DNA of 64,000 nucleotides from Rhinopithecus roxellana (GCF_007565055.1 NC_044560.1:83457295-83521294); one strand, 5' to 3'; shown: positions 1 to 11,808, counted from the stretch's first letter. Program-made: numbers and translations. The notes: a model not told the origin generated them from the letters alone.

Positions 1-44
1 GTGACAGAGCTAGACCCTGTCTCAAAAAAAAAAATAAATAAAAA
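1..44 (+). mobile_element. 3' end of an Alu cut by the window edge
   Basis: Reads gtgacagagctagaccctgtctc followed by an A-rich tail. Confidence 0.9.
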
Positions 45-175
45 GGGTAAGCTAAACTACACGTACACATACACACAGTGTATTGTGTAGTATAGTATTA
101 TTACATACATAGATATATAATCTAAGAATTATTAGAATAGAAGGATCAAAAATGTAAAATAAGAATGATATACTT

Positions 176-405
176 AGCCGGGCATGACGGCTCACACCTG
201 TAATCCCGGCACTTTGGGATGCTGAGGAAGCAGATCACCTGAGGTCAGGAGTTCTAGACTAGCCTGGCCAATATGTGAAACCCCATCTCTACTAAAAATA
301 CAAAAATTAGCCATGTGTGGTGGCGGGCACCTGTAATCCCAGCTACTTGGGAGGATGAGGCAGGAGAATTGCTTGAACCCAGGAAGCAGAGGTTGCAGTG
401 AGCCG
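176..405 (+). mobile_element. AluS, 3' truncated
   Basis: The right arm stops at ...gtgagccgag and runs straight into a second Alu body. Confidence 0.8.
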
Positions 406-655
406 AGTGTCTCTAGAACCCAGGAGGAGTTTGAGACCAGCCTGGGCAACATGAGTGTAATCTCATTTCTACAAAAAAATACAAAAATTAGCCGGGCATG
501 ATGACATGTGCCTGCAGTACTAGTTACTTAGGAGGCTGAAGTGGGAGGATCACTTGAGCCCAGGAGGTTGAGACTGCAGTGAGCTATGATCATGCCACTG
601 CACTCCAGCCTGGGCAATAGAGGAAAACCCCATCTCAAAACAAAACAAAACAAAG
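406..655 (+). mobile_element. AluJ-like fragment fused to the preceding Alu
   Basis: Lacks the 5' start. Carries the older 'ggatcacttgagcccagg' form. The junction at about 405-410 suggests recombination between two Alus. Confidence 0.75.
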
Positions 656-762
656 AAGTGCCCATAGACTGCCAAACAGGATAGTTAAGAAAATATCTAC
701 ACTTAGTAAAATTACAATAAAATGTAAGAATAGCAAATACAAAATGTAAGAATGTCAAAGAC

Positions 763-1070
763 GGCCAGGTGTGGTGGCTCACACCTGTAATCCCAACACT
801 TTGGGAGGCTGAGGCGGGTGGATCACCCGAGGTCAGGAGTTCATGACCAACCTGGCCAACATGGCGAAACTCTGTCTCTACTAAAAAATACAAAAATTAG
901 CCGGGCGCGGTGGCAGTCGCCTGTAATCCCAGCTACTCAGGAGACTGAGGCAGAAGAATTGCTTGTACCCAGGAGGCAGAGGTTGCAGTGAGCCGAGATT
1001 GCTCCATTGCACTCCAGCCTAGGAGACAAAGCAAGACTCCGTCTCATAAAAAAAAAAAAAAAAAAAAAAA
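763..1070 (+). mobile_element. AluS
   Basis: Target duplication aa(t/c)gtcaaagac at 751-762 and 1,072-1,083. Uninterrupted tail of more than 20 A. Confidence 0.93.
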
Positions 1071-1272
1071 GAACGTCAAAGACAAAGACAAAGAGAACAT
1101 CCTATAGGCTCATATAGAAATAGCAATTGATACCACACTACTCAATAGCAACACTGGATGCAAGATAAAAATAGAGCCATATGGTTTTTCTGTTTTGTTT
1201 TTGGTTTTGGCAGAACACTTCTACAGTAGAGCAATATGTTTTAAAGTATCCAAGAGCACATTGAATTTAGAA

Positions 1273-1527
1273 TTTTTTTTTGTTTTTTTTTTTTTGAAGT
1301 CTGCTCTGTCCGATGGAGTGCTTGGCTGGATACTCACTGCCACTTCGCCTCCGGGTTACGCCATCTCCTGCTCAATCCCTGTAGCGGGATACAGAGCGCA
1401 CTCGCCAGGCTAGTTTTTCGTATTTTAGTAGAGACGGGTTCACCTGTTAGCCAGGATGGTCTTGATCTCTACCCGTGAGCACGTCCGGACTCCAAAGTGC
1501 TGCTTAATGAGCCACGCGCCGGCTTTT
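1273..1527 (-). mobile_element. AluY-like copy peppered with small deletions
   Basis: It aligns end to end with AluY but loses one to several bases every 10-20 nt while keeping CpGs and young-type wording. See findings; an assembly error is suspected. Confidence 0.75.
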
Positions 1528-1750
1528 GTTGAAATCTAGAGTTTAATCCCAATTGTCATTCAAATGTTAGAGCATAATAAAAATATTCTCCAGCACACAA
1601 TGCCTAAGCTTTGTTACACAAAGACAAACAGTGAAAACAACTTGAAGAGAGTACTCAAGATGAGAAACATATCCAGGAGATGCTGCAAGGGAGGAAAAAC
1701 AAAAGTGTTCAAATACTTTGGTAAAGTTTGTTCTTGTCCGTATTTGCTCT

Positions 1751-2063
1751 TTCTTTCTTTTCTTTTCTTTTTTTTTTTTCCCGACAGCATCTTGCTTTGT
1801 CCCCCAGGCTGGAGTGCAGTGGCAAGATCTCGGCTCACTGCAATCTTCACCTTCCGGGTTCAAGCAATTCTCGTGCCTCAGCCTCCCAAGTAGCTGGGAT
1901 TGCAGGCACATGCCACCACGCCTGGCTAATTTTTGTATTTTTGGTAGAGGTAGGGTTTTGCCGTGTTGGCCAGGCTGGTCTCAAACTCCTGGCCTCAAGT
2001 GATCTGCCCACCTCAGCCTCCCAAAATGCTGGGATTACAGGTGTGAGCCACTGTGCCCAGCCC
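1751..2063 (-). mobile_element. AluS
   Basis: Full-length inverted copy preceded by a CTTT-rich tail. Confidence 0.88.
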
Positions 2064-2111
2064 ATCTTTGTTGTTAAATAAAAAGGTTTCTATTAAAGAA
2101 AATAAAAGGGG

Positions 2112-2388
2112 CCAAATCCCAGCACTTTCGGAGGCTGAGGCGGACGGATCACTTGAGGTCAGGAGTTTGAGACCATCCTGGCCAACATGGTGAAACTCTG
2201 TCTCTACTAAACACACAAAAATTAGCTGGGCATGGAGGCTGGGCACCTGTAATCCTAGCTACTCGGGAGGCTGAGGCAGGAGAATTGCTTGAACCCAGGA
2301 GGCGGAGGTTGAAGTGAGCCAAGATTGTGCCACTGCACTGTAGCCTAGGCGACAGAGCAAGACTCTATCTCAAAAAAAAAAAAAAAAG
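2112..2388 (+). mobile_element. AluS, 5' truncated
   Basis: Starts within the left arm at aaatcccagcactttcgg. Confidence 0.85.
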
Positions 2389-2480
2389 AAAAGAAAAAAA
2401 GGAAAAATACATTAACAACAAGTAATACCTATACTGAAGGGGATGGAGAAGAGACATGAAGATATGCTTAAGTATATATA

Positions 2481-2798
2481 TATATTTTTTACTTTATTTT
2501 TATTTTTATTTTTTTTGAGACGGAATGTCATTCTTGTTGCCCAGGCTGGAGTGCAATGATGCGATCTCGGCTCACAGCAACCTTTGCCTCCTGGATTCAA
2601 GTGATTCTCCTTCCTCAGTCTCCCAAGTAGCTGAGATTACAGGCATGTGCCACCACGCCTGGCTAATTTTTGTATTTTTAGTAGAGACAGGGTTTTACCA
2701 TGTTGGCCAGGCTGGTCTTGAACTCTTGACCTCAAGTGATCCACCTGCTGCGGCCTCCCACAATGCTGGGATTACAGGTGTGAGCCACTGTGCACAGC
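2481..2798 (-). mobile_element. AluS
   Basis: Duplicated target cttaagtatat at about 2,468 and 2,799. Confidence 0.88.
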
Positions 2799-3086
2799 CT
2801 TAAGTATATTCCTATTAAGGGGAAGAAATAGATATCAATGCATTTGTTATATCCAGAAAGGCAAAAACCATGAGTATAAGTAATAAAGGCAACTACAATC
2901 AGCAAAATATAAATGTATAGCAGAAGAAAATCTAGACAGTGGACTACAAGGAAGAACAACAGAAAAGCAATAAAACAACCAATATAAAATACAAAAGAAC
3001 AGGTTGGAAGTAAATTTAAATTAATTGTAAATACAATACAATTGGGTTAAATTTAAAACTAAAAAGCAGAGCCTCTCAGAACAGAC

Positions 3087-3370
3087 TTTTTTTTTTTTTG
3101 AGACGGAATCTCACTCTGTCACCCAGCCTGGAGGGCAGTGGCACCATCACAGCTCACTGCAACTTCCGCCCCCCAGGTCCAGGTGATTCTCCTGCCTCAG
3201 CCTCCTAAGTAGTTGGGATTACAGGCACCTGCCACCGCGCCCAACTAATTTTTGTATTTTTAGTAGAGATGGGGTTTCACCATCTTGGATAGGCTGGTCT
3301 TGAACTCCTGACCTTGTGATCCACCTGCGTCAGCCTCCCAAAGTGCTTGGATTACAGGCATGAGCTACTG
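3087..3370 (-). mobile_element. AluS inserted in the poly-T of the next Alu
   Basis: It and the next element share one outer duplication (agaacaga(c/t)ttt at 3,078 and 4,000), so it landed in the older copy's tail. Confidence 0.82.
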
Positions 3371-3377
3371 CATGAGC

Positions 3378-3997
3378 CAGAAATTTTTTTTTTTTTTTTT
3401 TTTGAGATAGGGTCTTACTCTGTTACCCAGGCTGGAGTGCAGTAGTGCAGTCATGGCTTACTGTAGCCTTGACTTCCTGGGCTTAAGCAATCCTCCAACC
3501 TCAGCCTTCCAAGTAGCTGGGATCACAGGCATACACCACCATACCCAGCTAATTTTTTTTTTTTTTTTTTGAGACGGAGTCTCGGTCTGTTGCCCAGGCT
3601 GGAGTGCAATGGCCGGATCTCAGCTCACTGCAAGCTCCGCCTCCTGGGTTTAGGCCATTCTCCTGCCTCAGCCTCCCGAGTAGCTGGGATTACAGATGCC
3701 TGCCACCTCGCCTGGCTAGTTTTTTGTATTTTTTAGTAGAGACGGGGTTTCACCGTGTTAGCCAGGATGGTCTCGATTTCTTGACCTCGTGATCCGCCCG
3801 TCTTGGCCTCCCAAAGTGCTGGGATTACAGGCTTGAACCACCGTGCCCAGCCTATACCCAGCTAATTTTAACATTTTTTTGTAGAGACAAGGTCTCCCTA
3901 TGTTGCCCAGGCAGGTCTTGAACTCCTAGGCTCAAGCAATCCTCCTGCTTCAGCTTCCAGAATGTTGGGATTATAGGTGTAAACCACTGTGCCCAGG
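3378..3997 (-). mobile_element. AluJ split by an AluY
   Basis: Old-type wording (gagatagggtcttactctgttacccag). The two parts are 3,378-3,556 and 3,854-3,997. Confidence 0.85.
3557..3853 (-). mobile_element. AluY nested in AluJ
   Basis: Target atacccagctaattt at 3,541-3,555 and 3,854-3,868. Confidence 0.92.
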
Positions 3998-4116
3998 TTA
4001 GAACAGATTTTTAAAAATCCCAACAATATGATTTATCAAAAGATATTTAAAACAAAAAGAAAAGATGAAAACAGAAGGATAAAACATATTTAACAGGTAA
4101 ATATAAAAAAGAATCC

Positions 4117-4258
4117 AGGCCAAGTACAATGGTTCACACCTATAATCCCAGCACTTTGGGAGGCCAGGGCAGGAGGATCACTTGAGGCTAGGAGTCCAAG
4201 ATCAGCCTACGCATCATAGTGAGACCCTCTATATTAAAAAAAAAATAAATAAAAAAAA
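4117..4258 (+). mobile_element. Alu left monomer (FLAM-like)
   Basis: Ends in an A-rich linker after 'gtgagaccctctatatta'; no second arm. Confidence 0.75.
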
Positions 4259-4259
4259 G

Positions 4260-4577
4260 GGCCGGGCGCGGTGGCTCAAGCCTGTAATCCCAGCACTTTG
4301 GGAGGCCGAGACGGGCGGATCACGAGGTCAGGAGATCGAGACCATCCTGGCTAACATGGTGAAACCCCGTCTCTACTAAAAATACAAAAAAACTAGCCGG
4401 GCGAGGTGGCGGGCGCCTGTAGTCCCAGCTACTCAGGAGGCTGAGGCAGGAGAATGGCGTGAACCCGGGAGGCGGAGCTTGCAGTGAGCCGAGATTGAGC
4501 CACTGCACTCCAGTCTGGGGGACAGAGCGAGACTCCGCCTCAAAAAAAAAAAAACAAAAAACAAAAAACAAAAACAA
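4260..4577 (+). mobile_element. AluY, monkey type
   Basis: Carries ggctcaagcctg and cgaggtcaggagatcgagacc. The tail is a (CA5)n series. Confidence 0.92.
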
Positions 4578-4888
4578 AGCCAGGTGCGGTGGCTCACACC
4601 TGTAATCCCAGCGCTTTGGGAGGCAAAGGTGGGTGGAACAACCGAGGTCAGGAGTTCAAGACCAGCCTGGCCAACATGGTGAATCCCTGTCTCTACTAAA
4701 AATACAAAAATTAGCCGGGTGTGGTGGCATGTGCCTGTAATCTCAGGTATTTGGGAGGTTGAGGCAGGAGAATCACTTGAACCTGGGAGGCAGAGGTTGC
4801 AGTGAGCAGAGATCACGCCATTGCACTCCAGCCTGGGCAACAAGAGTAAGACTCTGTCTCAAATAAATAAATAAAGTAAAATAAAATA
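4578..4888 (+). mobile_element. AluS abutting the AluY tail
   Basis: Begins gccaggtgcggtgg; the tail is of AAAT units. Confidence 0.9.
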
Positions 4889-5007
4889 GACATTAATCTT
4901 CAAAATGGGGGGAAACACAGGCACAAATGAAGCACTGGTCCATCTATAGCAATTCTGAAATCCAACTGGGCAAGTGTTGGAAATCCTTGATTAAGATCCA
5001 GGGCCTG

Positions 5008-5311
5008 GGCCGGGTGCGGTGGCTCACACCTGTAATCCCAGCACTTCGGGAGGCCAAGGCAGGTGGATCACCTCAGGTTAGGAGTTTGAGACCAGCCTGA
5101 CCAACATGGAGAAACCCCGTCTCTACTAAAAATACAAAACTAGCCGGGTGTGGTGGCGCATGCCTGTAATCCCAGCTACTCGGGAGGCTGAGGCAGGAGA
5201 ATCACTTGAACCCAGGAGGCAGAGGTTGCAGTGAGCAGAGATCACGCCATTGCACTCAACCCTGGGCAACAAGAGCAAAACTCCGTCTCAAAAAATAAAA
5301 TAAAATAAAAT
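5008..5311 (+). mobile_element. AluS
   Basis: 14-bp duplication gatccagggcctgg brackets it (4,996 and 5,312). Confidence 0.93.
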
Positions 5312-5419
5312 GATCCAGGGCCTGGGAATAATTATTCCTGACTTTTGGTTCTACCTTCTGGGCTCTTATTTCTGCCCTCTGAATCACCCTTCCTTTTGCG
5401 TGAAAGGTGGCCCATATTT

Positions 5420-5699
5420 TGGATCACCTGAGGCAGGAGATTGAGACCAGCCCGACCAACATGGAGAAACTCCATCTCTACTAAAAATACAAAAAAAGAA
5501 AAAACAAACAAACAAAAAAACCCTTTAACCAGGCGTAGTGGCGGGCGCCTATAATCCCAGCTACTCAGGAGGCTGAGGCAGGAGAATCGCTTGAACCCAG
5601 GAGGCGGAGGTTGCAATGAGCCGAGGTCGCGCCATTGCACTCCAGCCTGGGCAACAAGAGTGAAACTGTATCTCAAATTAAAACAACAACAACAAAAAA
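5420..5699 (+). mobile_element. 5'-truncated Alu with perfect target duplication
   Basis: The copy starts at ggatcacctgaggcagg but is flanked by a perfect 18-bp repeat gaaaggtggcccatattt at 5,402-5,419 and 5,700-5,717. Confidence 0.93.
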
Positions 5700-5849
5700 G
5701 AAAGGTGGCCCATATTTACAGTTGTGCAGTTTTCAGATTGTATTCTGCCAGAATTTTTGGGGTACATTTTCTACCATTTTGTAGTGCCTCTGGCCATTTC
5801 AGTCCAACCTGACAGTGCTCCTCAGAACACTTCCTTTATTGTTATTTTA

Positions 5850-6136
5850 TTTGTTTGTTTGTTTGTTTGAGACAGGGTCTCACTCTGTCACCCAAGCTGG
5901 TGTGCAGTGGTGTGATCGCGGTTTACTGCAGCCTTGACCTCCTGCCTCGGCCTCTGGAGTAGCTGGGACCACAGGTGCATGCTACCATGCCTGGCTAATT
6001 GTTCTTTATTCTTTATTTTTTGTAGAGATGAGGTCTCACTCTGTTGCTCACTATGTTGCTCTTGGGCTCAAATGATCCTCCTGCCTTGGCCTCCCAAAGT
6101 GCTGAGATTACAGGCAAGAGCCACCATGCCCAGTCC
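5850..6136 (-). mobile_element. AluJ
   Basis: Old-type wording, with a GTTT-rich tail at the left. Confidence 0.85.
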
Positions 6137-6282
6137 TGAACACTCTCTTTGAAACATAGTAGGTGTCTTGTGAATCTTCTTGGGGTTCACTCGATTAGAC
6201 AAAAGACACCCCCAAAAATCTCTTCAAGATAAGCTCTTCTCTACCTTGGGCCTCCACTGAGGAATAGCCCTTAAGCTGACCT

Positions 6283-6478
6283 GGGCTCAAGCCTCAAGCC
6301 TCCTTAGTAGCTGGGACTACAGGCATGAGCCACCAGGTCCCGCTAATTTTTTTGTTTTTGTAGAGACAGGGCCTCACTATGTTGCTCAGGCTAGTCTTGA
6401 ACTCCTGGCCTCAAGCAATCTGCCTGCCTTGGCCTCCCAAAGTGCTGAGATTACAGGTGTGAGCCACTGTGCCCAGCC
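6283..6478 (-). mobile_element. truncated AluJ
   Basis: Flanked by cccttaagct (6,268-6,277; 6,478-6,487). Its right-arm end is missing. Confidence 0.78.
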
Positions 6479-6549
6479 CCCTTAAGCTTCTTAGAAGCTC
6501 TACTGTTTGAGATGATCTATAAGTCACATGCTTACATTCTTTATTTTTA

Positions 6550-6692
6550 TTTATTTAAAATTTTAAATTTTTTGGTGGAGACGAGGTCTCACTGTGTTGT
6601 CTAGGCTGGTCTCAAACTCCTAGACTCAAGCAATCCTCCCGCCTCGGCCTCCCAAAGTGTGGGATTACAGGTGTGAGTCACCGCACCCAGTC
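6550..6692 (-). mobile_element. Alu half element
   Basis: Only the part from 'gagacgaggtctcactgtg' to 'gcacccagtc' is present. Confidence 0.75.
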
Positions 6693-7243
6693 TCTTAAAT
6701 TCTTCAAAACTTTTTGTCTAACTGAATGGTATTCTAAAGTACCATCTATGATCTTTCTGAAAACTTAACGAAGGATCTTACAGCCACATCCTTGACTTCA
6801 TCTTTAGACTTGTTTTGCTGACATTATCCTGAATTTAAACTTTGCTCAGAAGTCATTTCTTAATCGTACCATCATTTGCCACCTTAAGAGCCTGGGAATT
6901 GTCCAAGCCAGCAAACTTTGGCTTCCCTTTGTCTAACAGTCCTTCCTTTAGCTTATCTCTCTCCTCTCACATTTTACTACAAGCAGCAAGGAGAAACCAC
7001 CTGTTTCCTTCAACACTCTGGGGGAAGCTTTATAGCTAGATCACCAAGTTCAACTTCCTTAGCTAGATCACCAAGTTCAAATATTTTCTACTTTTCACCT
7101 TATTATAGACAACTGTGTTGCTTCCCCCTGCATCCCCAACCAATACCTATCAAGGACTCCCTTTCCTCCAGTTTTCAGTAAGATTTGTAGATTTTTCTGT
7201 AAGCCCTCACTTGCATCTTCCTCAAAGACCATTAGAATTTGTC
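6693..7243. other. unique sequence between Alus
   Basis: About 550 bp with no recognised repeat. The stretch ctagatcaccaagttcaa occurs twice, 38 bp apart (7,037-7,054 and 7,062-7,079), a small local duplication. No supported exon. Confidence 0.45.
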
Positions 7244-7541
7244 TTTTTTTTTTTTTTTTTGAGACGGAGTCTTGCTCTGTCGCCCAGGCTGGAGTGCAGT
7301 GGCCGGATCTCAGCTCACTACAAGCTCCGCCTCCCGGGTTTACGCCATTCTCCTGCCTCAGCCTCCCGAGTAGCTGGGACTACAGGCGCCCACCACCTCG
7401 GCCGGCTAGTTTTGCATTTTTCAGTAGAGACGGAGTTTCACCGTGTTAGCCAGGATGGTCTCGATCTCCTGACTTTGTGATCCACCCGTCTCGGCCTCCT
7501 AAAGTGCTGGGATTACAGGCTTGAGCCACTGAGCCCTGCCT
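7244..7541 (-). mobile_element. AluY
   Basis: Monkey-type AluY wording (ggccggatctcagctcac). It directly abuts the next Alu. Confidence 0.9.
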
Positions 7542-7829
7542 TTTTTTTTTTTAAATGGAGTCTCAGTCTGTCATCAAGGCTGGAGTGCAATGGCACAATC
7601 TCAGCTCACTGCAACCTCCACCTCCTGGCTTCAAGCGATTCTCCTGCCTCAGCCTCCCAAGTACCTGGGATTACAGGCATCTACCACCACGCCTGCCTAA
7701 TTTTTGTATTTTTGGTAGAGATGGGGTTTCACCATGTTGGCCAGGCAGGTCTTGAACTCCTGACCTCGAGTGATCCACCCACCTTGGCCTCCCAAAGTGC
7801 TGGGATTACAGTGAGCCACTGCACCCGGC
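7542..7829 (-). mobile_element. AluS
   Basis: Slightly worn, ending gcacccggc. Confidence 0.88.
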
Positions 7830-7996
7830 AAGAAGTTGCCTATTTTTTTTAGAAGATTCTTCAAGCTTTCATTAACACCTCAAAGCCCTTCCACCTACTG
7901 TCTAGTTCCAAAGTCACATTTTCAGGTTTTTGTTATGGCAGCACTTCTAGCTACCATAATCTGTATAAGTGATCTATTGCTGTGTAATAAATTACT

Positions 7997-8389
7997 GGCT
8001 GGGCAGCACTTAGAAGGCTGAGGTGAGAGGATCACTTGAGCCCAGAAGTTTGGGACCAGCCTGGGCAACACAGGGAGATCCCCATCTCTATATAAAATTA
8101 AAAAATTAGCGGCCGGGCACGGTGGCTCAAGCCTGTAATCCCAGCACTTTGGGAGGCCGAGTCGGGCGGATCACGAGGTCAGGAGATCGAGACCATCCTG
8201 GCTAACACGGTGAAACCCTGTCTCTGCTAAAAATACAAAAAACACTAGCCGGATGACGTGGCGGCACCTGTAGTCCCAGCTACCCGGGAGGCTGAGGCAG
8301 GAGAATAGCGTGAACCTGGGAGGCGGAGCTTGCAGTGAGCTGAGATCTGGCCACAGCACTCCAGCCTGGGTGACAGAGCGAGACTCCGT

Positions 8390-8422
<33 letters not shown>

Positions 8423-8570
8423 AAAATTAGGCATGGTGGTGTGCACCTGTAGTGCCAGCTACGTGGGAGGCTGAGGCAGGAAGATTGCTTGAGCCTGGGA
8501 GGTCAAGGCTGCAGTGAGCCGTGTTCATGCCATTGTACTCCAGCCTGAGCGACAGCTGTCTCAAAAAATA
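7997..8570 (+). mobile_element. old Alu split by an AluY
   Basis: Parts 7,997-8,110 and 8,416-8,570 are one AluJ-like copy. Confidence 0.82.
8111..8415 (+). mobile_element. AluY nested in an old Alu
   Basis: Duplicated middle A-rich linker aaaattaaaaaattag lies on each side. Confidence 0.9.
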
Positions 8571-8579
8571 TATATATTC

Positions 8580-8872
8580 GGCCGGGCGCGGTGGCTCAAG
8601 CCTGTAATCCCAGCACTTTGGGAGGCCGAGGCGGGCGGATCACGAGGTCAGGAGATCGAGACCATCCTGGCTAACACAGTGAAACCCCGTTTCTACTAAA
8701 AAATACAAAAAACTAGCTGGGCGAGGTGGCGGGTGCCTGTAGTCCCAGCTACTTGGGAGGCTGAGGCAGGAGAATGGCGTAAACGCAGGAGGCGGAGCTT
8801 GCAGTGAGCTGAGATCCGGCCACTGCACTCCAGCCCGGGCCACAGAGTGAGACTCCGTCTCAAAAAAAAAAA
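8580..8872 (+). mobile_element. AluY
   Basis: Flanked by atatatatattc (8,568-8,579; about 8,883-8,894) within an AT microsatellite. Confidence 0.9.
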
Positions 8873-8899
8873 AATATATATATATATATATATTCTTTT

Positions 8900-9442
8900 A
8901 CACATATCCCTGTCTAGCTACCACTGTCTCTCTTTGCCTGTAATAATTCTAAAACATTACCCTAAATTATCTGACATTCTGTCCATTAGAGATAGCAACT
9001 ATGTCCCCCTTCTGCTTGAATCTTAGTAGGCTGTGACAACTTCCATAGACAGGCAGAAAAAGTCATGCAGCTCCCTCCTACCTGTCTTGGACACACTCTC
9101 TCAGAACCCAGCTGCCATGCTGCAGGAAGCCCCAGCCCCACAGAGAGGTCAAAGGTAGGTGCTCTAGATGACAATCTCAGCTGAGCCAACCTTCGAGTGA
9201 TCCCAGCCCAGGTGCCAAAACTTTGAGCGAAGAAACTTGCACATGGTTCCAGTTCTTAGTAGTTCAAGTCACCCCCAGTCATTTAAGTCTTCCCAGCTAA
9301 GGCTCCAGACAACAGAGGAAAAAAAAAACAAGCCACCCCTGCTGTGACCTGACCCATAGAATCCAGGAGCATGATAAAACAGTTTTGGTTTTCTACTAGT
9401 ACATTTGGTTTGGTTTATTACACAGTAAAAATAACTGGAACA
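8900..9442 (+). mobile_element. MLT1-type MaLR LTR
   Basis: Old LTR wording: tagtaggctgtgac, gaagccccagccc, gctgagccaacc, and the terminal ggtttattacacagtaaaaataactgg. Confidence 0.65.
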
Positions 9443-9719
9443 TCCCCTTTATAAACCAGTTTCTGAGAGGAATTGTCTGTTCTCATCATCTCTATTCCTT
9501 CATCCTCCACTTATTCCTCTAATCTGGATATCCACCCCATCTTTTAAGCTTAATCATATTCTCTAAAGTCAATGATCTCAAATTGACTTGTCAATGTCAA
9601 CTTGTCAAATGTCAATGATCTCCAACTTGTCAAATGTAATCAAACGTAATTTTCTTTTAGATTTGTTCTCTTAGCAATATTTAGCACTACTAGCCAATTC
9701 TTCCTTTTTTCCTTATTTT

Positions 9720-10001
9720 TATAGTTGAGTTCTCGCTGTCACCCAGGCTGGAGTGCAGTGATGCCATCATGGCTCACTGCAGCCTAAAGCTCTTGGACTC
9801 AAGCGATCCTCCCACCTCAGCCTCCCAAGTAGCTAAGACTACAGGCACAAACAACCAAGCCCAGCTAATTTATTTTATTTTTTTGTAGAGACCGAGTCTC
9901 GTTATATTGCCCAGGCTGGTCTGGAACTCCTGGCCTCAAGCCAACCTCCTGCCTCAGCCTCCCAAAGTGCTGGCATTACAGGAATGAGCCACTGTGTCCG
10001 G
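9720..10001 (-). mobile_element. AluJ
   Basis: Diverged copy with 'gttatattgcccaggctggtctgg'. Confidence 0.85.
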
Positions 10002-10012
10002 ACTCTTCTCTT

Positions 10013-10015
<3 letters not shown>

Positions 10016-10046
<31 letters not shown>

Positions 10047-10328
10047 AGACGGAGTCTTGCTCTGTCGCCCGAGCTGGAGTGCAGTGGCCGGATCTCAGCT
10101 CACTGCAAGCTCCGCCTCCCGGGTTTACGCCATTCTCCTGCCTCAGCCTCCGGAGTAGCTGGGACTACAGGCGCCCGCCACCTCGCCCGGCTAATTTTTT
10201 TTTATTTTTTAGTAGAGACGGGGTTTCACCGGGTTAGTCAGGATGGTCTCGATCTCCTGACCTCGTGATCCGCCCGTCTCAGCCTCCCAAAGTGCTAGGA
10301 TTACAGGCTTGAGCCACCGCGCCTGGCC
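10016..10328 (-). mobile_element. AluY
   Basis: Poly-T of about 28. Target ctcttag(t)n at both ends. Confidence 0.92.
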
Positions 10329-10540
10329 TCTTAGTTTTTATGCCACCACATTATCCCAGGTCTCTTCCTTTCTTTCCAGTCTTCTCACACTCATTTGCAA
10401 TTTCACCTTCCTCTAACCACCCACTAGATGAGGAAATAGCTCAATGTTTGGTCCTAAGCCTTCTTTTCTTCTCATTTTATATTCTCTATCCATATCCATG
10501 GTTTTAATTCCTGTTCCACCTATATGACTGTGATGATGAA

Positions 10541-10653
10541 ATTTCTTTTTTCTTTTCTTTTTTTTTTTTTTAGACGGAGTCTCACTCTGTTGCCCAGGCT
10601 GGAGTACAGTGGCATGATCTCGGCTGTCTGCAACCTCCACCTCCTGGGTTCAA
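10541..10653 (-). mobile_element. Alu 3' fragment
   Basis: Only the tail and about 80 bp of the right arm remain, ending at ctcctgggttcaagta. Confidence 0.8.
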
Positions 10654-10654
10654 G

Positions 10655-11479
10655 TAGGAGTTGTTGTTTTAATTTAAAATTTTAAAAAATCCTGGCCTTC
10701 TAGTCCTTTCTCTCTCAGTGAACAGAACCACCATCCATCCAGTTCCAAAAGGCTGGGAGTTGTCTTTGACTCTTCCTTCTCCCTCATTTCCCAGAGTCAA
10801 CCTATTATCTCTAATATTTAACTCTCCACCTCACTTGATCTCCCCACTTCTATCTACCTCCTCTATCTCCACTCTAGTTCAAGATTCTACCAGCTCTTAG
10901 CTAGGCCACTGTGATCCACTCTTCCTTCCCTCTAAATTATCTTCCACAGTCATCTTTTCAAAATGCTTACCTCATCATAGCACACACACCCCATGCAGCT
11001 TAAAACACATTAATGGCTCCCGAAGTTCTTAACCTGGCCCCATAAGGCCCTGATGGTCTGACCCCTGCCTCCCTCTCCCATCTTATCTCTTGTCTCTCCC
11101 CCTCACCTTGTACTCCAGCCTCATCAGCCTTTTATGCCATATTCCCATCTACCAAGCACCATTTTGCTCCCTCTATCTGGAATGCTCCTCACCACTCACA
11201 CGCTTGCCTATTAATTCCTACTCCAGATTTCCAGTCAAGATAACCTCAAGGAAGCCCTCCTTATACAAACCCCCTCCCTCACGAGACGGGTCCCCACTTC
11301 ATCAATATTCTCATCACACAACATACCTTTCCTTCAGACTTATACAATTTTCAAATTATACATTTATTTGATTACCATCTGTCTCCCCCACTAGACTGCA
11401 AATCCCATAAAAGCAGGGACTTGGTGAATTTTTTGCTCACCACTGCATTCCAAGAGCCTAGAGCAAAAACTTCACCCTT
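10655..11479 (+). repeat. L2 LINE fragment (about 0.8 kb)
   Basis: Long L2 match: aatggctcccgaag, cataaggccctgatggtctg, ctatctggaatgctcc, aggaagccctcc, ccccactagactgcaaatccc. Its open frames are chance. Confidence 0.85.
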
Positions 11480-11492
11480 AGCAGGCACTGTT

Positions 11493-11808
11493 TTTTTTGT
11501 TTTGTTTTGTTTTGCTTTTTGAGACGGAGTGTCACTCTGTCGCCCAAGCTGGAGTGCAGTGGCCAGATCTCAGCTCCCTGCAAACTCCGCCTCCCGGGTT
11601 CACGCCATTCTCCTGCCTCAGCCTCCCAAGTAGCTGGGACTACAGGCGCCCGCCACCTCACCCGGCTATTTTTTTTTTTTTGTATTTTTTAGTAGAGACG
11701 GGGTTTCACCGTGTTAGCCAGGATGGTCTCGATCTCCTGACCTTGTGATCCGCCCGCCTTGGCCTCCCAAAGTGCTGGGATTACAGGCTTGAGCCACCGC
11801 GCCCGGCC
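11493..11808 (-). mobile_element. AluY at the L2 end
   Basis: Perfect 13-bp duplication agcaggcactgtt (11,480-11,492; 11,809-11,821). Confidence 0.94.

Noticed and set aside
4260..4340. tRNA-like A and B box sequences (also in other Alus)
   Set aside because: These are the internal Pol III promoter elements of 7SL-derived Alu left arms, not tRNA genes.
4433..4843. Minus frame with transmembrane-looking FCFLFFVFFFL run
   Set aside because: The hydrophobic run is translated poly-A/T Alu tail; the rest is Alu.
10718..11371. Two + frames in Alu-free sequence
   Set aside because: The region is an L2 LINE in 3' text; the frames do not correspond to a LINE protein and are short.
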